Shown here piece after piece: positions 50,703 to 60,471 of a stretch of DNA of 64,000 bases (the first letter of the stretch is position 1; each line of letters starts with the position of its first letter). Source of the stretch: Rhodococcus_G sp042879035 (GTDB lineage: Bacteria > Actinomycetota > Actinomycetes > Mycobacteriales > Mycobacteriaceae); contig NZ_JBIAOU010000020.1 of assembly GCF_042879035.1 (NCBI RefSeq), positions 1 through 64,000 on the forward strand, given 5' to 3'. The notes below the pieces were generated by a model that saw only the letters and a program-made list of their open reading frames with translations, was not told the DNA's origin and did no database searches. A program made the position numbers and the translations under genes.

Positions 50703-51170
50703 ATGCCCGCTGATTTGATGCTCATCGCATACGACGGAACCGAGAATTCCAAGCGCGCAATCGAATACGCAGGCCGGTTCCTCAGCGCCGAACGCGCCGT
50801 CGTGATCACCGCGTGGGAACCGATGGTCCGTCAGGCCGCCCGGATGTCCGGGCTGTCGGGCGTCATGCAGCCCGAGTGGGTACCCGACGAGGACACCGAG
50901 GACATCGCCCTCACCGACGCCAGAACCGTCAACACCGAGGGCCTCGAACTGGCGCGCAACGTCGGCCTCAACGCCGAGGGCCGCACCATCGAATGCGTCA
51001 CCACCATCTGGACCACGATCGTCGAGGCGGCCGACGAACTCGACGCCGACATCATCGTCACCGGGACCCGCGGCACCACCGGACTGAAGTCGCTGCTGCA
51101 GTCCTCCGTCGCCGACCACGTGCTGCGGCACAGCCACCGACCGGTACTGATCGTCCCGCCCGGCAGGTGA
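50703..51170 (+). CDS. Universal stress protein (UspA family)
   Basis: A 155-residue single-domain USP. It begins LMLIAYDGTENSKRAIEYA and carries the ATP-binding signature GTRGTTGLKSLLQSSVADHV before the terminal strand RPVLIVPPG. ATP-binding USPs are stress-response sensors. GAGGAGG precedes the ATG with a good spacer. It diverges from lpqI and may share a transcript with entC, which starts 39 bp downstream. Confidence 0.94.
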   Translation: MPADLMLIAYDGTENSKRAIEYAGRFLSAERAVVITAWEPMVRQAARMSGLSGVMQPEWVPDEDTEDIALTDARTVNTEGLELARNVGLNAEGRTIECVTTIWTTIVEAADELDADIIVTGTRGTTGLKSLLQSSVADHVLRHSHRPVLIVPPGR

Positions 51171-51209
51171 GCGCGCCGGCGAACCGCCGGACTATCGTCG
51201 GAAACCGAC

Positions 51210-52295
51210 ATGGACGGTTTCCTGCTCTCGCGCGCCGACCGGACCCTGCGGACAGCCGGGAGCCGAGGCACCTACGACACCGCGGCCGCCGCGGCACACG
51301 CCCTCGCCGAGCGTCGCGTGCCCCTCGTCGTGGGGGCGCTGCCGTTCGACCCCGACGGCCCGGTCGCGTTGACCGCCCCCGAGACCGCCGACTTCCGGCC
51401 CGGACCGTGGCGCCCCGATTCCGCACCCGCGGTGCCCGCCGCCCGGATCACCGCCGAGCTACCCGCCCCCGGTGAACACCGCCGCCGCGTCGCCGCACTG
51501 GTGTCGCGGGTACGGGCCGGCGAACTCGACAAGGTCGTCGCGGCGCGGTCGGTGACCGTCACCACCGACCGCCCGATCCGGCCGTGGTCGCTGCTGGCCC
51601 GCCTGGTCACCCGCGACCCGGCGGGCAACGGCTTCGGCGTCGACCTCTCCCCCGCCGGCGAGGAGTACGCGGGGCGGGCGTTGATCGGGGCCAGTCCGGA
51701 ACTGCTGCTCGAACGCACCGGCCGCGAGGTGCGCTGCTTCCCCCTCGCGGGCACCGCGCCCCGCCACACCGACCCCGACGCGGACCGGACCGAGGGCGAG
51801 CAGCTGTTGGCGTCGGCGAAGAACCGCGCCGAACACGCCTTCGTCACCGACCGGATCCGGGAGGTGCTCGGTCCACTGTGCACCGACCTGGCAGTGCCGA
51901 CGGTGCCGCACCTGATCGCCACGCCCCAGGTGTGGCACCTGGCGACCCCGGTCCGCGGCGTGCTCCGCGACCCGTCGACGACCGCACTCGACCTGGCCCG
52001 GTTGCTGCATCCCACTCCGGCGGTGTGCGGCACCCCGCTGCAACCCGCACTGGACACGATCCGCCACATCGAGGAACCGCGCCGCTTCTACGGCGGCGCC
52101 GTCGGCTGGTGCGACGCCGCGGGGGACGGGACCTGGGTGGTCGCGATCCGCTGCGCCGAACTCGACGCCGACACGGCGACGCTGCGGGCCTGGGCAGGCG
52201 GAGGCATCGTCGCCGCGTCCGACCCGGACGCCGAACTCGCCGAGACCACCACGAAGCTCGGCACGCTGCTCGGCGCCCTGGACCTGACCGCCTGA
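51210..52295 (+). CDS. entC: Isochorismate synthase (EntC/MenF/DhbC family)
   Basis: A 361-residue chorismate-binding enzyme converting chorismate to isochorismate for menaquinone or siderophore synthesis. Family blocks seen: GELDKVVAARS (catalytic Lys), LIGASPELLLERTG, FPLAGTAPRH, SAKNRAEHAFV, HPTPAVCGTP, and RRFYGGAVGWCDAAGDG with the metal/acid region. The length and short N-terminal part fit EntC-like rather than anthranilate-synthase proteins. No other menaquinone or siderophore genes are near. The start has no strong ribosome site. Confidence 0.92.
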   Translation: MDGFLLSRADRTLRTAGSRGTYDTAAAAAHALAERRVPLVVGALPFDPDGPVALTAPETADFRPGPWRPDSAPAVPAARITAELPAPGEHRRRVAALVSRVRAGELDKVVAARSVTVTTDRPIRPWSLLARLVTRDPAGNGFGVDLSPAGEEYAGRALIGASPELLLERTGREVRCFPLAGTAPRHTDPDADRTEGEQLLASAKNRAEHAFVTDRIREVLGPLCTDLAVPTVPHLIATPQVWHLATPVRGVLRDPSTTALDLARLLHPTPAVCGTPLQPALDTIRHIEEPRRFYGGAVGWCDAAGDGTWVVAIRCAELDADTATLRAWAGGGIVAASDPDAELAETTTKLGTLLGALDLTA

Positions 52296-52401
52296 ATCCG
52301 GACTCGTTCGGCGGGCATCGCCTGCCGCCCCGAAACCGGGCGGCCGGGTGATACCTTGGCGCGAACGATTTCGTCAGGCAGCAGCAATTGGGAGATCCGA
52401 G

Positions 52402-52572
52402 ATGAAGTTCCTTGTCCCCGGCGTGGCAAGTGCAGTGATCGGCGCGGTGCTGGGCCTCGCGGCCGTCTTCGGTGTCACGGCAGCCGCTGCGGACAACACC
52501 CGTCCGGATGTCGATCGCAGCGGTAACGCGGACTCCTCCCTGCTGAACCAGGTGGAGTACGGCAGCCGTTAA
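52402..52572 (+). CDS. DUF2613 small membrane or secreted protein
   Basis: A 56-residue protein: MKFLVPGVASAVIGAVLGLA.. is one hydrophobic helix, followed by a short polar tail (NTRPDVDRSG..LNQVEYGSR). This is the DUF2613 family, the counterpart of Rv0236A, and like there it directly precedes aftD. GGGAG lies upstream of the ATG. It is likely co-transcribed with aftD, and may be an accessory of the arabinosyltransferase, but no function is established. Confidence 0.88.
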   Translation: MKFLVPGVASAVIGAVLGLAAVFGVTAAAADNTRPDVDRSGNADSSLLNQVEYGSR

Positions 52573-52609
52573 CAGCACCACCTCCGGTGCGCGGTCCGGC
52601 CGCGCACCG

Positions 52610-55600
52610 GTGTCGACCCCTCACACGATCATCGAGACACCGAACACCGAGCCGCTGACCCGACGGTGGCTGGTCGGTGCCTCGACAGTCGCGTTTCTCC
52701 TGGCCTTCCTGCAGGCGCCGGGAATGCTCGTCGCCGACACCAAGTACGACCTGACGCAGAATCCCCTCGGCTTCCTGGAGCGCGCGTCCCACCAGTGGTC
52801 GTCGCTCGCCCCGCTCGGCCAGGTGCAGAACCAGGCCTACGGCTACTTCTTCCCGCACGGCGCCTTCTTCGGGCTCGGCAACCTCGCCCACATCCCGCCG
52901 TGGATCACCCAGCGGATCTGGTGGGCGCTGCTGCTGATCGCCGGCTTCTGGGGCGTCGTCCGGCTCGCCGAAGCCCTCGGCGTGGGCAGTCGCAGTTCCC
53001 GGATCATCGCGGCGATCGCGTTCGCGCTCTCACCCCGCGTCATCACCACCCTCGGGTCGATCTCGTCCGAGACGCTGCCGATGATGCTCGCGCCGTGGGT
53101 GCTGCTGCCGGTCGTGTTGGCGACGTCGTCGCCCGTGAGTCCTTTCGGCCCCGGAGCGGACCACAAGGACTCACGGGTGTTGGCGGCGAGGTCGGCGGTC
53201 GCGGTCGCGCTGATGGGCGCGGTCAACGCCGTCGCCACCGCGGCAGCGTGCCTGGTCGCGGTGCTCTGGTGGATCGCGCACCGGCCGAATCGGCGCTGGT
53301 GGGTCTTCACCGCCTGGTGGATCCCCCTCTGCCTGGTCGCGGTCGCCTGGTGGATCGTGCCGCTGCTGCTGCTCGGACGCGTCAGCCCGCCGTTCCTCGA
53401 CTACATCGAGTCGTCCGGGGTCACCACGCAGTGGACCTCGCTGACCGAGGTGCTCCGCGGCACCGACAGCTGGACCCCGTTCGTGTCGCCGGAACGGATC
53501 GCCGGCGCGGTGCTCGTGACGCAGCCGGCCGCGGTGGTCGCGACGGGCGCGCTCGCCGCCGCGGGCATGGCCGGGCTGGCGATGCGGTCGATGCCCGCGA
53601 AGGGACGGCTGACGCTGATCCTGTTCGTCGGGCTGGCCGGGCTCGGCGCCGGCTATGTCGGCGAACTCGGCTCCCCGGTCGCCGAGAGCGTCCGCGTATT
53701 CCTCGACTCCGGCGGCGCGCCGCTGCGCAACGTCCACAAGCTCGAACCGCTGGTGCGGCTGCCGCTGGTGCTCGGGCTGGCGCACCTGCTCGCGAAGGTG
53801 CCGCTGCCCGGGTCGGTGTCCTCGACCCGGTGGCGCGGCGCGATCGCGCACCCCGAACGCGAACCGATGGTCGCGCTGACCAGCCTGATCCTGGTCGCGC
53901 TGACCCTCGCGACGTCGCTCGCCTGGACCGGGAAGCTGGCCCCGCGCGGCGCCTACGACGAGGTGCCGGGGTACTGGCACGAGGCCGCGGACTGGCTCGG
54001 CGAGCACGCGGCCGGCGACTCCGGCGACGGCTCCGACGCGATCCGCGCCCTGGTGGTTCCCGGCGCACCGTTCGCGGCGCAGGTGTGGGGTCTGACCCGC
54101 GACGAGCCGCTCCAGGCGCTCGCGACCACACCGTGGGCGGTACGGGACGCGGTGCCCCTGGTGCCGCCCGGCGCCATCCGCGCCCTCGACTCCGTGCAGC
54201 GGCTGATCGCGGACGGCAGCCCCTCGGCCGGGCTCGCCGAGACCCTGCGCGGGCAGGGCATCGGCTACGTCGTCGTCCGCAACGACCTCGACCCCGACAC
54301 GTCCCGCTCGACCCGACCGCTGCTGGTGCACCAGGCCCTCGACGGCTCTCCCGGCCTGACGCGGGTCGCGACGTTCGGCGAGGAGGTCGGGCCGGGCGAG
54401 GTGGACGGGCTCGTCGTCGACGGCGACCTGCGACCGCGCTACCCGGCCGTCGAGATCTACCGGGTGGACATCCCCGGCGCCGCGCCGGCGGGGCCGTACA
54501 CCGTCGATCTGGCCGGTGTCCCGATCGTGCAGGGTGGTCCGGAGTCGCTGCAGCGGTTCGCGTCCCGCCGCGCCGAGCCGGGGACGCAGACGCCCGCCGG
54601 GCCGGTCCTGCTGGCGACCGACGCGGCGCGGGCCGGGCTGCCGGTCGACGCGGTCACGGTCACCGACACCCCCACGGACCGGGAAACCGACTTCGGGCAG
54701 GTCGACAACCACAGTTCCGCGTTGCGCAGTGCCGACGACCCGCGGCGCACCTACAACCTCGTGCCCGACTATCCGGTCGACGGCGCGGACCTCGTCAGGG
54801 GCGTCTGGGAGGGTGCCCGGATCACGGTGTCGAGTTCTGCGGCGGACGCCACCCAACTCGGCGGGACCGCACCCGGTAGCGGTCCGGCCGCCGTCGTCGA
54901 CGGCGACCAGGCCACCGGCTGGTTCAGCAACGGGCTGGAAAGCGCACTGGGACAGTGGCTTCGACTCGACTTCGACAACCCGATCCGGGGTGGTCTGCTG
55001 CACCTGCGGACCAGTGCCGCCGCGCTCGGTGTCCCCGTCAAGCAGATCGAGGTGACCACCGCCAACGGCAGCACCGCCGTCCGGGTCTCCGAGCCCGGCG
55101 AGCCGCTGACGGTATCGCTGCCGCCCGGCCCCACCGACTGGGTGAAGATCACCGCCACTCACACCGAGGACGGCTCCGTCGGAACGCAATTCGGGATCAG
55201 CGAGGTCTCCGTCGACGACTACACCGACCGCGACAATCCCGTCACGGTCCCGATCCGCCGTCACACCGTGCTGCCCGCGACGCCGGCCGGCGCCACCGTC
55301 ACCGGATGGGACCTCGGCCAGGAACTGCCCGGCCGCACCACCTGTGTCGAGGGTCCGGGCCGGGTGCGCTGCCAGGGCGGTCTCGGGCTGCAACCGGAGG
55401 AACCGGGCACGTTCGAGCGCACCCTGTCCGTCCCCGCCGACACCGTGGTGACCCCGCGACTTCTCGTGCGGTCGCGGCAGAGCCCCGAGCTCGACGAGCT
55501 GCTGGCCGACCCGGAACGTCCGCGCGCCGGCGGCGCCTCCGCCGTCACCGACGTCCGCGGCTCGGCGGCCGCCGCGGTCGACGGGGACGAGCGCACCAGC

Positions 55601-56977
55601 TGGACCTCGAGCGCCGACAGCATCACCGGCAAGGACGCGAAACCGACCGTCACCCTCGTCCTCCCGGAGCCCGTCGAGGTCACGGGTCTCGAGTTGACGC
55701 CGAGTCTCGGTGCCCTCCCCGCGCACGCCACGCGCGTGGCCGTGGACCTCGGTACCGGGCCACAGGTTCGGGACGTCGCCGACGATCACCGGATCTCCCT
55801 GTCGCCCACCGTCACCGACCGGATCGTGGTGAGCATCGTGGACTGGGACGGCGTCCTCGACCAGACGGCACTGGGCTTCGCGCAGGAACAGCCGCCCGGC
55901 TTCGCCGAGATCGGGGTGCTCACCACCGACGGCGCCACCGTCCCCGGAACCGGCGTGGCCTCGCCGCCGCCCGGCGACCGCACCGTCACCGTCGGCTGCG
56001 CGGACGGCCCGGTCATCTCGTTCGCGGGGTCCGTGGTCCGCACGTCGGTGACCGCGACCGTCGACGAGCTCCGCTCCGGCGCACCGGTCCCCGCGACCGT
56101 GTGCTCGGTCGAGGACCCGCTGGGCACCAGCACCGACACCGCCGGGGTGCCGCTACCCGCGGGCGCCCCGTCGGTCGTCGTCGCACCGGGTCCGGCCTTC
56201 TTCGTCGACGGTCTGCGCCTCGACGCGGCGGGGCAGAACGCGTCGGCGACACCGACGACGACGCCGGCGCCCACGACCGCGTGGACCGCGAACCACCGGG
56301 AACTGGCCGTCGACGCGACCGGCGGGGACATGCTGCTGGTGAACCCGGAGTCCCAGAACGTCGGATGGATCGCCACCGCGCCCGACGGCACCGAACTGAC
56401 CCCGGTCGTGGTGAACGGCTGGCAGCAGGGCTGGGTGGTGCCCGCGGGCACCGTCGGCACCGTCACCCTCGACTTCCCGACCGACCGCTGGTACCGGCTC
56501 GGGATCTTCGGCGGACTGCTCGCACTGCTCCCGCTGTTCGCGTTCGCGTGGTGGCCGCGTCGCCGCCGTCCGGGACGCGCCGACACGCCCGCACCGCGCA
56601 CCTGGCACAGCACCACCGTCGGCGCCGTCGGTGTACTCGCCACCGCCACCGTCGTCGCCGGCTGGGCAGGGACGCTCGTAGCCGTCGCGGTGGCGGCCGC
56701 GGTGGTGGCGGTCCGGCGGATCCGAGGTCCGGTGACCGCGGCGCGGATGCTGGTCGTCGCCTCCGGCACCGGAACCGCGGTGGGCGCGGCGCTGCTCTCG
56801 ACCGGGCCGTGGCGGTTCCCCGACGGCTACGTCGGGCACTCCTGGCTGGTTCAGCTGGCGGCGCTGATCGGGGTCGTGGCGGTCGGCTGGTCGGCGGTCC
56901 CGCTGTCGCGGGCCGCGCGCCGGGCGGCCTCCCGGCGGGCGAGGGCGCGCCGCGACGGCTCCTCGATCAGCGCGTAG
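52610..56977 (+). CDS. aftD: Alpha-(1->3)-arabinofuranosyltransferase AftD
   Basis: A 1455-residue GT-C membrane glycosyltransferase (Mycobacterium AftD is about 1400). The N-terminal helices begin at residue 21; the first outer loop (ADTKYDLTQNPLGFL) holds the acidic residues expected to be catalytic. Residues about 460-1290 are a large outer part with several carbohydrate-binding-like beta sandwiches (one around AVVDGDQATGWFSNG, another around AVDGDERTSWTS). About 1300-1440 returns to membrane helices. It adds arabinofuranose from decaprenyl phosphate to arabinogalactan and lipoarabinomannan. The GTG start is weakly supported. The last 127 bp overlap the convergent acyltransferase. Confidence 0.94.
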   Translation: MSTPHTIIETPNTEPLTRRWLVGASTVAFLLAFLQAPGMLVADTKYDLTQNPLGFLERASHQWSSLAPLGQVQNQAYGYFFPHGAFFGLGNLAHIPPWITQRIWWALLLIAGFWGVVRLAEALGVGSRSSRIIAAIAFALSPRVITTLGSISSETLPMMLAPWVLLPVVLATSSPVSPFGPGADHKDSRVLAARSAVAVALMGAVNAVATAAACLVAVLWWIAHRPNRRWWVFTAWWIPLCLVAVAWWIVPLLLLGRVSPPFLDYIESSGVTTQWTSLTEVLRGTDSWTPFVSPERIAGAVLVTQPAAVVATGALAAAGMAGLAMRSMPAKGRLTLILFVGLAGLGAGYVGELGSPVAESVRVFLDSGGAPLRNVHKLEPLVRLPLVLGLAHLLAKVPLPGSVSSTRWRGAIAHPEREPMVALTSLILVALTLATSLAWTGKLAPRGAYDEVPGYWHEAADWLGEHAAGDSGDGSDAIRALVVPGAPFAAQVWGLTRDEPLQALATTPWAVRDAVPLVPPGAIRALDSVQRLIADGSPSAGLAETLRGQGIGYVVVRNDLDPDTSRSTRPLLVHQALDGSPGLTRVATFGEEVGPGEVDGLVVDGDLRPRYPAVEIYRVDIPGAAPAGPYTVDLAGVPIVQGGPESLQRFASRRAEPGTQTPAGPVLLATDAARAGLPVDAVTVTDTPTDRETDFGQVDNHSSALRSADDPRRTYNLVPDYPVDGADLVRGVWEGARITVSSSAADATQLGGTAPGSGPAAVVDGDQATGWFSNGLESALGQWLRLDFDNPIRGGLLHLRTSAAALGVPVKQIEVTTANGSTAVRVSEPGEPLTVSLPPGPTDWVKITATHTEDGSVGTQFGISEVSVDDYTDRDNPVTVPIRRHTVLPATPAGATVTGWDLGQELPGRTTCVEGPGRVRCQGGLGLQPEEPGTFERTLSVPADTVVTPRLLVRSRQSPELDELLADPERPRAGGASAVTDVRGSAAAAVDGDERTSWTSSADSITGKDAKPTVTLVLPEPVEVTGLELTPSLGALPAHATRVAVDLGTGPQVRDVADDHRISLSPTVTDRIVVSIVDWDGVLDQTALGFAQEQPPGFAEIGVLTTDGATVPGTGVASPPPGDRTVTVGCADGPVISFAGSVVRTSVTATVDELRSGAPVPATVCSVEDPLGTSTDTAGVPLPAGAPSVVVAPGPAFFVDGLRLDAAGQNASATPTTTPAPTTAWTANHRELAVDATGGDMLLVNPESQNVGWIATAPDGTELTPVVVNGWQQGWVVPAGTVGTVTLDFPTDRWYRLGIFGGLLALLPLFAFAWWPRRRRPGRADTPAPRTWHSTTVGAVGVLATATVVAGWAGTLVAVAVAAAVVAVRRIRGPVTAARMLVVASGTGTAVGAALLSTGPWRFPDGYVGHSWLVQLAALIGVVAVGWSAVPLSRAARRAASRRARARRDGSSISA

Positions 56978-58062
56978 CTCGCCGACGCCACCGCCAGACT
57001 CAACACCACCGTCACCACCAGCACGAACACGAACTGGCCCTGGAACGGCAGCACACCGAACACGGGGAACACGATCGAGAGCACCAGCAGGTGCCAGATG
57101 AACACCCCGTACGACCAGCGACCGACCGCGAGCGCCACCGGGCCCGCCAGCAACCGGTGCCGCGGCTCTTCGGCGAGCACCAGCGGCGCGAGCAGGGCGA
57201 ACGCCAGGACCGCTCCGAGGGCGATCTTCACCGCGTACTGCCACGGCTCGGACCGCGTCAACCCCTCCGGCCCGGCCAGGTCGGTGCACGACAGCCCGAA
57301 CGCCAGGGCGGCGAGCGCCGTCATCGCCCCGCGCCGCCGCGCGAATCGGTGTACGCGACCGACGGGCGTCACCACCAGCTCCGCGAGCAGCATCCCGGCC
57401 CCGAACCACGGCAGATAACCGGGCAGCCAGTTGTCGGAGTGGATGCCGTCGGGGGTGGGAACCGGCACGAACCCCCACGCCAGGCTCACCACCACCACGG
57501 TGAGCAGCACCGGGATCCGCCACCGCGCGGCCGGTCCGCGCAACCGGACCACCGCGAACGCCAGCAGCGGCAGCACCAGATAGAACGCCACCTCCACCGA
57601 CAGGCTCCACATCTGCGTCAGCCCGTCGGTCAGCGTCAGCGGCACGAACACCTGCGTCAACGCCAGGTTCGACGCCCACACCCGCCACCCGCTGCCCGCC
57701 GCGGGCAGGAACATCAGCACGACCACCACGACCACCCAGTACGCGGGCAGGATGCGGACCGCCCGGTGCAGGAAATAGCGACCGGTGGCGGGCCGGACAC
57801 CCAGGCCCCGGGCCGCCGCCGTGTGCGGGCGCCACAGCAGGAAGCCGGACAGGGCGAAGAACACCGCGACGGCCATGTCGAAGCGGCCCCAGACCCGGCC
57901 GAGAACCGGCGTGGAGGTGGCGCCGGTCTGGAAAGCCACATGCGTCAGGAGGACACCCAGCGCGGCCAGGCCGCGCATCCCTTCGAGCGCGGGCACGAAG
58001 CCACGGGCGGCGACGGGTTCCTCGGCGGCGGGAAGCTCGGGTGCGGTGCGGGTCGTATCCAT
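56851..58062 (-). CDS. Membrane acyltransferase (acyltransferase-3 family)
   Basis: A 403-residue polytopic protein with about ten helices. Family hallmarks: FVPALEGMRGLAALGVLLTH (R/H of the active region), FFALSGFLLWRP, and MWSLSVEVAFYLVLPLL with the conserved Glu. It matches Rv0228 by position. Such enzymes transfer acyl groups (acetyl, succinyl and others) to sugars or lipids of the envelope; succinylation of arabinan is one possibility, not shown here. The ATG gives MDTTRTAPELP. Its C-terminal end overlaps aftD in antisense, and a 22-bp tandem repeat lies just upstream. Confidence 0.88.
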   Translation of the reverse strand: MDTTRTAPELPAAEEPVAARGFVPALEGMRGLAALGVLLTHVAFQTGATSTPVLGRVWGRFDMAVAVFFALSGFLLWRPHTAAARGLGVRPATGRYFLHRAVRILPAYWVVVVVVLMFLPAAGSGWRVWASNLALTQVFVPLTLTDGLTQMWSLSVEVAFYLVLPLLAFAVVRLRGPAARWRIPVLLTVVVVSLAWGFVPVPTPDGIHSDNWLPGYLPWFGAGMLLAELVVTPVGRVHRFARRRGAMTALAALAFGLSCTDLAGPEGLTRSEPWQYAVKIALGAVLAFALLAPLVLAEEPRHRLLAGPVALAVGRWSYGVFIWHLLVLSIVFPVFGVLPFQGQFVFVLVVTVVLSLAVASASYALIEEPSRRALARREAARRAARDSGTADQPTATTPISAAS

Positions 58063-58080
58063 TTCGCGTCCAGTGTGCAC

Positions 58081-58169
58081 CGGTGCCGAGCCGCCCGTGT
58101 GCCGGCGGCGAGCCGCCCGTGTGCCGGTGGGTATCGCCCACGTGCGCGGTGGCGTGCTGCCCACGTGCG
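58081..58169. repeat. 22-bp tandem repeat (four units) upstream of the acyltransferase gene
   Basis: Four units of 22-23 bp beginning CGGTG or CGGCG: the first pair shares GCGAGCCGCCCGTGTGC-like sequence, the second pair shares GCCCACGTGCG. The array lies 19 bp ahead of the acyltransferase start, in its promoter or leader. Confidence 0.75.
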
Positions 58170-58375
58170 CGGTGACTCCGGAATCGGGCGTACCGACCAG
58201 TTTCGTACGCCGCCCGAATAACGGCGTGCCAGCGCAATCGGGAGCCCATGACTGTTACTGTCTGGGCTCACTGGGTGTCACGAGACGGGCACTCTGCGGT
58301 CGGTGCGGCTCCCGTCGCGCCGCGGGGCGGCTCTTCGGAAGACGGGCTCATCAGAAAGACGAAGGAGTAATCGGT

Positions 58376-59542
58376 ATGGCGGAACGCTCAGGGCCGAGCA
58401 GGATCATCGCCTGCATCCTGGTGGGGCTCGGCGCCTTCCTTCTGGCAGCCGCCCTGCTGATCCCGACGTACACGGTCGGCAAGTTGAAGAAGACCCCGCT
58501 CGACCTCGAGGTCACCACGATCGCCGAGGGCACCGGTGACGTCCTCGACGCCAAGTCCCTGACCTCGGGCAAGGCGGTCGTCAACACGAACGTCCCGATC
58601 GTCTCGCAGCGCTACATCACCGTCGTCGACCCCTCCGACGCCGATCGCATCACCATCCAGGCCGGTCAGACCCTCCGCCGCACGGACAAGCAGGGCGACA
58701 CGGGCCTGCTGACCGCCCTCATCGACCGCGTCACCCTCGACCGGGTGACCTCGATGCCGATCCAGGACCCGGTCGGCACCATCCAGACCGATGCCAGCAA
58801 GCCGGCCGAGGAAGTCGAGCACACCGGCCTGCAGTACAAGTGGCCGTTCGACGCGGAGCAGAAGGCGTACCCGTACTTCGACGTCAACGCCCGCGCCACC
58901 CAGGACATCGACTTCGTCGAGGAGACGGAGATCAACGGGATGAAGGTGTACCACTACAACCAGAAGGTCGGGCCCGTCGACCTGTCGAAGGTCGTCTCCT
59001 CCCCCACCAACAAGCTGGCTCTCCCGGCCGACACCTGGGGTGTCGAGGGCGGCACCGCCCCGATCACGATGACCCGCTGGTACACCAACGAGCGTGACGT
59101 CTGGGTCGACCCGGTGACCGGTGTCGTCGTCAAGGGCCAGGAGCAGGTTTACCAGTACTACGCCCGCAACGCGGCCAAGCCCGAGGTGACCGTCCTCAAG
59201 GCCACGCTGCCGTTCAACGAGGACACCATCGAGTACCAGATCGGCCAGGCGAAGGACGGCCAGGACAAGCTGGCACTCTTCGGCCGCACGCTGCCGATCG
59301 TCGCGGGCATCCTCGGCGTCATCGCGCTGGTCGCGGGCATCTTCCTCGGTGTCCGCGGCGGCCGCGGCCCGAAGCCGGCGACGACGGGCGGGACGCCGGT
59401 CACGCCGGAGCCGGGCGCGAACACGGGCGGCTATACGGACGCGGACACCGAGATGATCCCGCGGCACGACTACACCACCGACGAGACCGTCGAGATCCCG
59501 CAGGTCCGTCCGGACCAGGATCCGCCGACGACCCGGCTGTAA
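58376..59542 (+). CDS. DUF3068 (porin PorA-like) membrane protein
   Basis: A 388-residue protein matching Rv0227c: a membrane helix near the N-terminus (IIACILVGLGAFLLAAALLI), a long outer domain (about 40-310; PYFDVNARATQDIDFVEE, TRWYTNERDVWVDPVTG), a second helix (LPIVAGILGVIALVAGIFLG) and a charged cytoplasmic tail. DUF3068 is common in mycolic-acid bacteria and linked by position to arabinan and glycan genes. The function is not established. AAGGAG lies 8 nt before the ATG. A strong terminator follows. Confidence 0.9.
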   Translation: MAERSGPSRIIACILVGLGAFLLAAALLIPTYTVGKLKKTPLDLEVTTIAEGTGDVLDAKSLTSGKAVVNTNVPIVSQRYITVVDPSDADRITIQAGQTLRRTDKQGDTGLLTALIDRVTLDRVTSMPIQDPVGTIQTDASKPAEEVEHTGLQYKWPFDAEQKAYPYFDVNARATQDIDFVEETEINGMKVYHYNQKVGPVDLSKVVSSPTNKLALPADTWGVEGGTAPITMTRWYTNERDVWVDPVTGVVVKGQEQVYQYYARNAAKPEVTVLKATLPFNEDTIEYQIGQAKDGQDKLALFGRTLPIVAGILGVIALVAGIFLGVRGGRGPKPATTGGTPVTPEPGANTGGYTDADTEMIPRHDYTTDETVEIPQVRPDQDPPTTRL

Positions 59543-59550
59543 CCCCGTCG

Positions 59551-59600
59551 CACGACCGAGGGCCCGCACTCGCATCGCCGAGCGCGGGCCCTCGGTCGTG
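59551..59600 (+). terminator. Hairpin terminator of the DUF3068 gene
   Basis: Perfect 17-bp arms (CACGACCGAGGGCCCGC and complement), one mismatch, then 4 bp (CTCG/CGAG) around a 6-nt loop; it begins 8 bp past the stop. Confidence 0.9.
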
Positions 59601-59683
59601 TGCGGCCTCCTCGGGCGACCGAGTCGCCTCGCTCCCCGCGCCGGGAGGTTCGAAGGGCCGGTAGGTTCGTGGGCGAGGGCAGC

Positions 59684-60439
59684 ATGTCGAGCACGGGCCG
59701 GTACTGCGAGTTCCGCTTCTACGAGGAGCTGAACGACTTCCTGGCGCCCGGCCGTCGCAAGCGGACGTTCCGGCACGACTTCGACGGCACCCCGTCCGTG
59801 AAGGACCGGATCGAGGCGCTGGGCGTCCCGCACACCGAGGTCGACCTGATCCTCGTCGACGGTGATCCGGTCGGCTTCGACCGTCTGCTGCGCGGCGGCG
59901 AACGGGTCGCGGTGTACCCGGTGTTCGAGAGGTTCGACCTGACGGGTGTGACGCGGGTGCGGCCCCGACCGCTGCGCGATCCCCGATTCGTCGCCGATGT
60001 GCACCTCGGTCGGCTCGCCGGCTATCTGCGGCTGCTCGGCTTCGACTGCCGGTACCGCAACGACGCCGACGACGATCACCTGGTCGTGGTGTCGCAGTCC
60101 GAGGCGCGGATACTGCTCACCCGCGACGTCGGGTTGCTGCGCCGGGCCGCGGTCACCCGCGGTGCGTTCGTGCACGCCACGGACCCCCGACTGCAGGTGC
60201 GGGAGGTGCTCGACCGGTTCGACCTGCACGGGCGGATCCGATCGTTGGCGCGATGCGCGCGCTGCAACGGCGTCCTCGATCCGGTGGATCCGGCGCTGGT
60301 GGCGGATCGGGTGCCCGCGAGTGTGCTCGCGGAGCACACTCGGTTCAGCCGTTGCCGGGACTGCGGTCGGGTGTACTGGCCGGGCGGACACGTCACCCGG
60401 CTGCGACGTCGACTCGCCGAGGTGGGGGTGCGGCTGTGA
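59684..60439 (+). CDS. Mut7-C PIN-like RNase domain protein with N-terminal ubiquitin-like fold
   Basis: A 251-residue protein. Residues about 5-85 match the MoaD/ubiquitin-like module that precedes Mut7-C (RFYEELNDFLAPGRRKRTFR, VDLILVDGDPVGFDRLL). About 95-240 is the Mut7-C domain (FVADVHLGRLAGYLRLLGFDC, with acidic residues and LLTRDVGLLRR) and a zinc-like knuckle pair CARCN and CRDCG. These are predicted ribonucleases. The ATG has GAGGG just upstream; a GTG five codons earlier is an alternative. Targets are unknown. Confidence 0.87.
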   Translation: MSSTGRYCEFRFYEELNDFLAPGRRKRTFRHDFDGTPSVKDRIEALGVPHTEVDLILVDGDPVGFDRLLRGGERVAVYPVFERFDLTGVTRVRPRPLRDPRFVADVHLGRLAGYLRLLGFDCRYRNDADDDHLVVVSQSEARILLTRDVGLLRRAAVTRGAFVHATDPRLQVREVLDRFDLHGRIRSLARCARCNGVLDPVDPALVADRVPASVLAEHTRFSRCRDCGRVYWPGGHVTRLRRRLAEVGVRL

Positions 60440-60471
60440 CCGCTCCACGGGGCGTGGGGTCAGTGCGAGGA

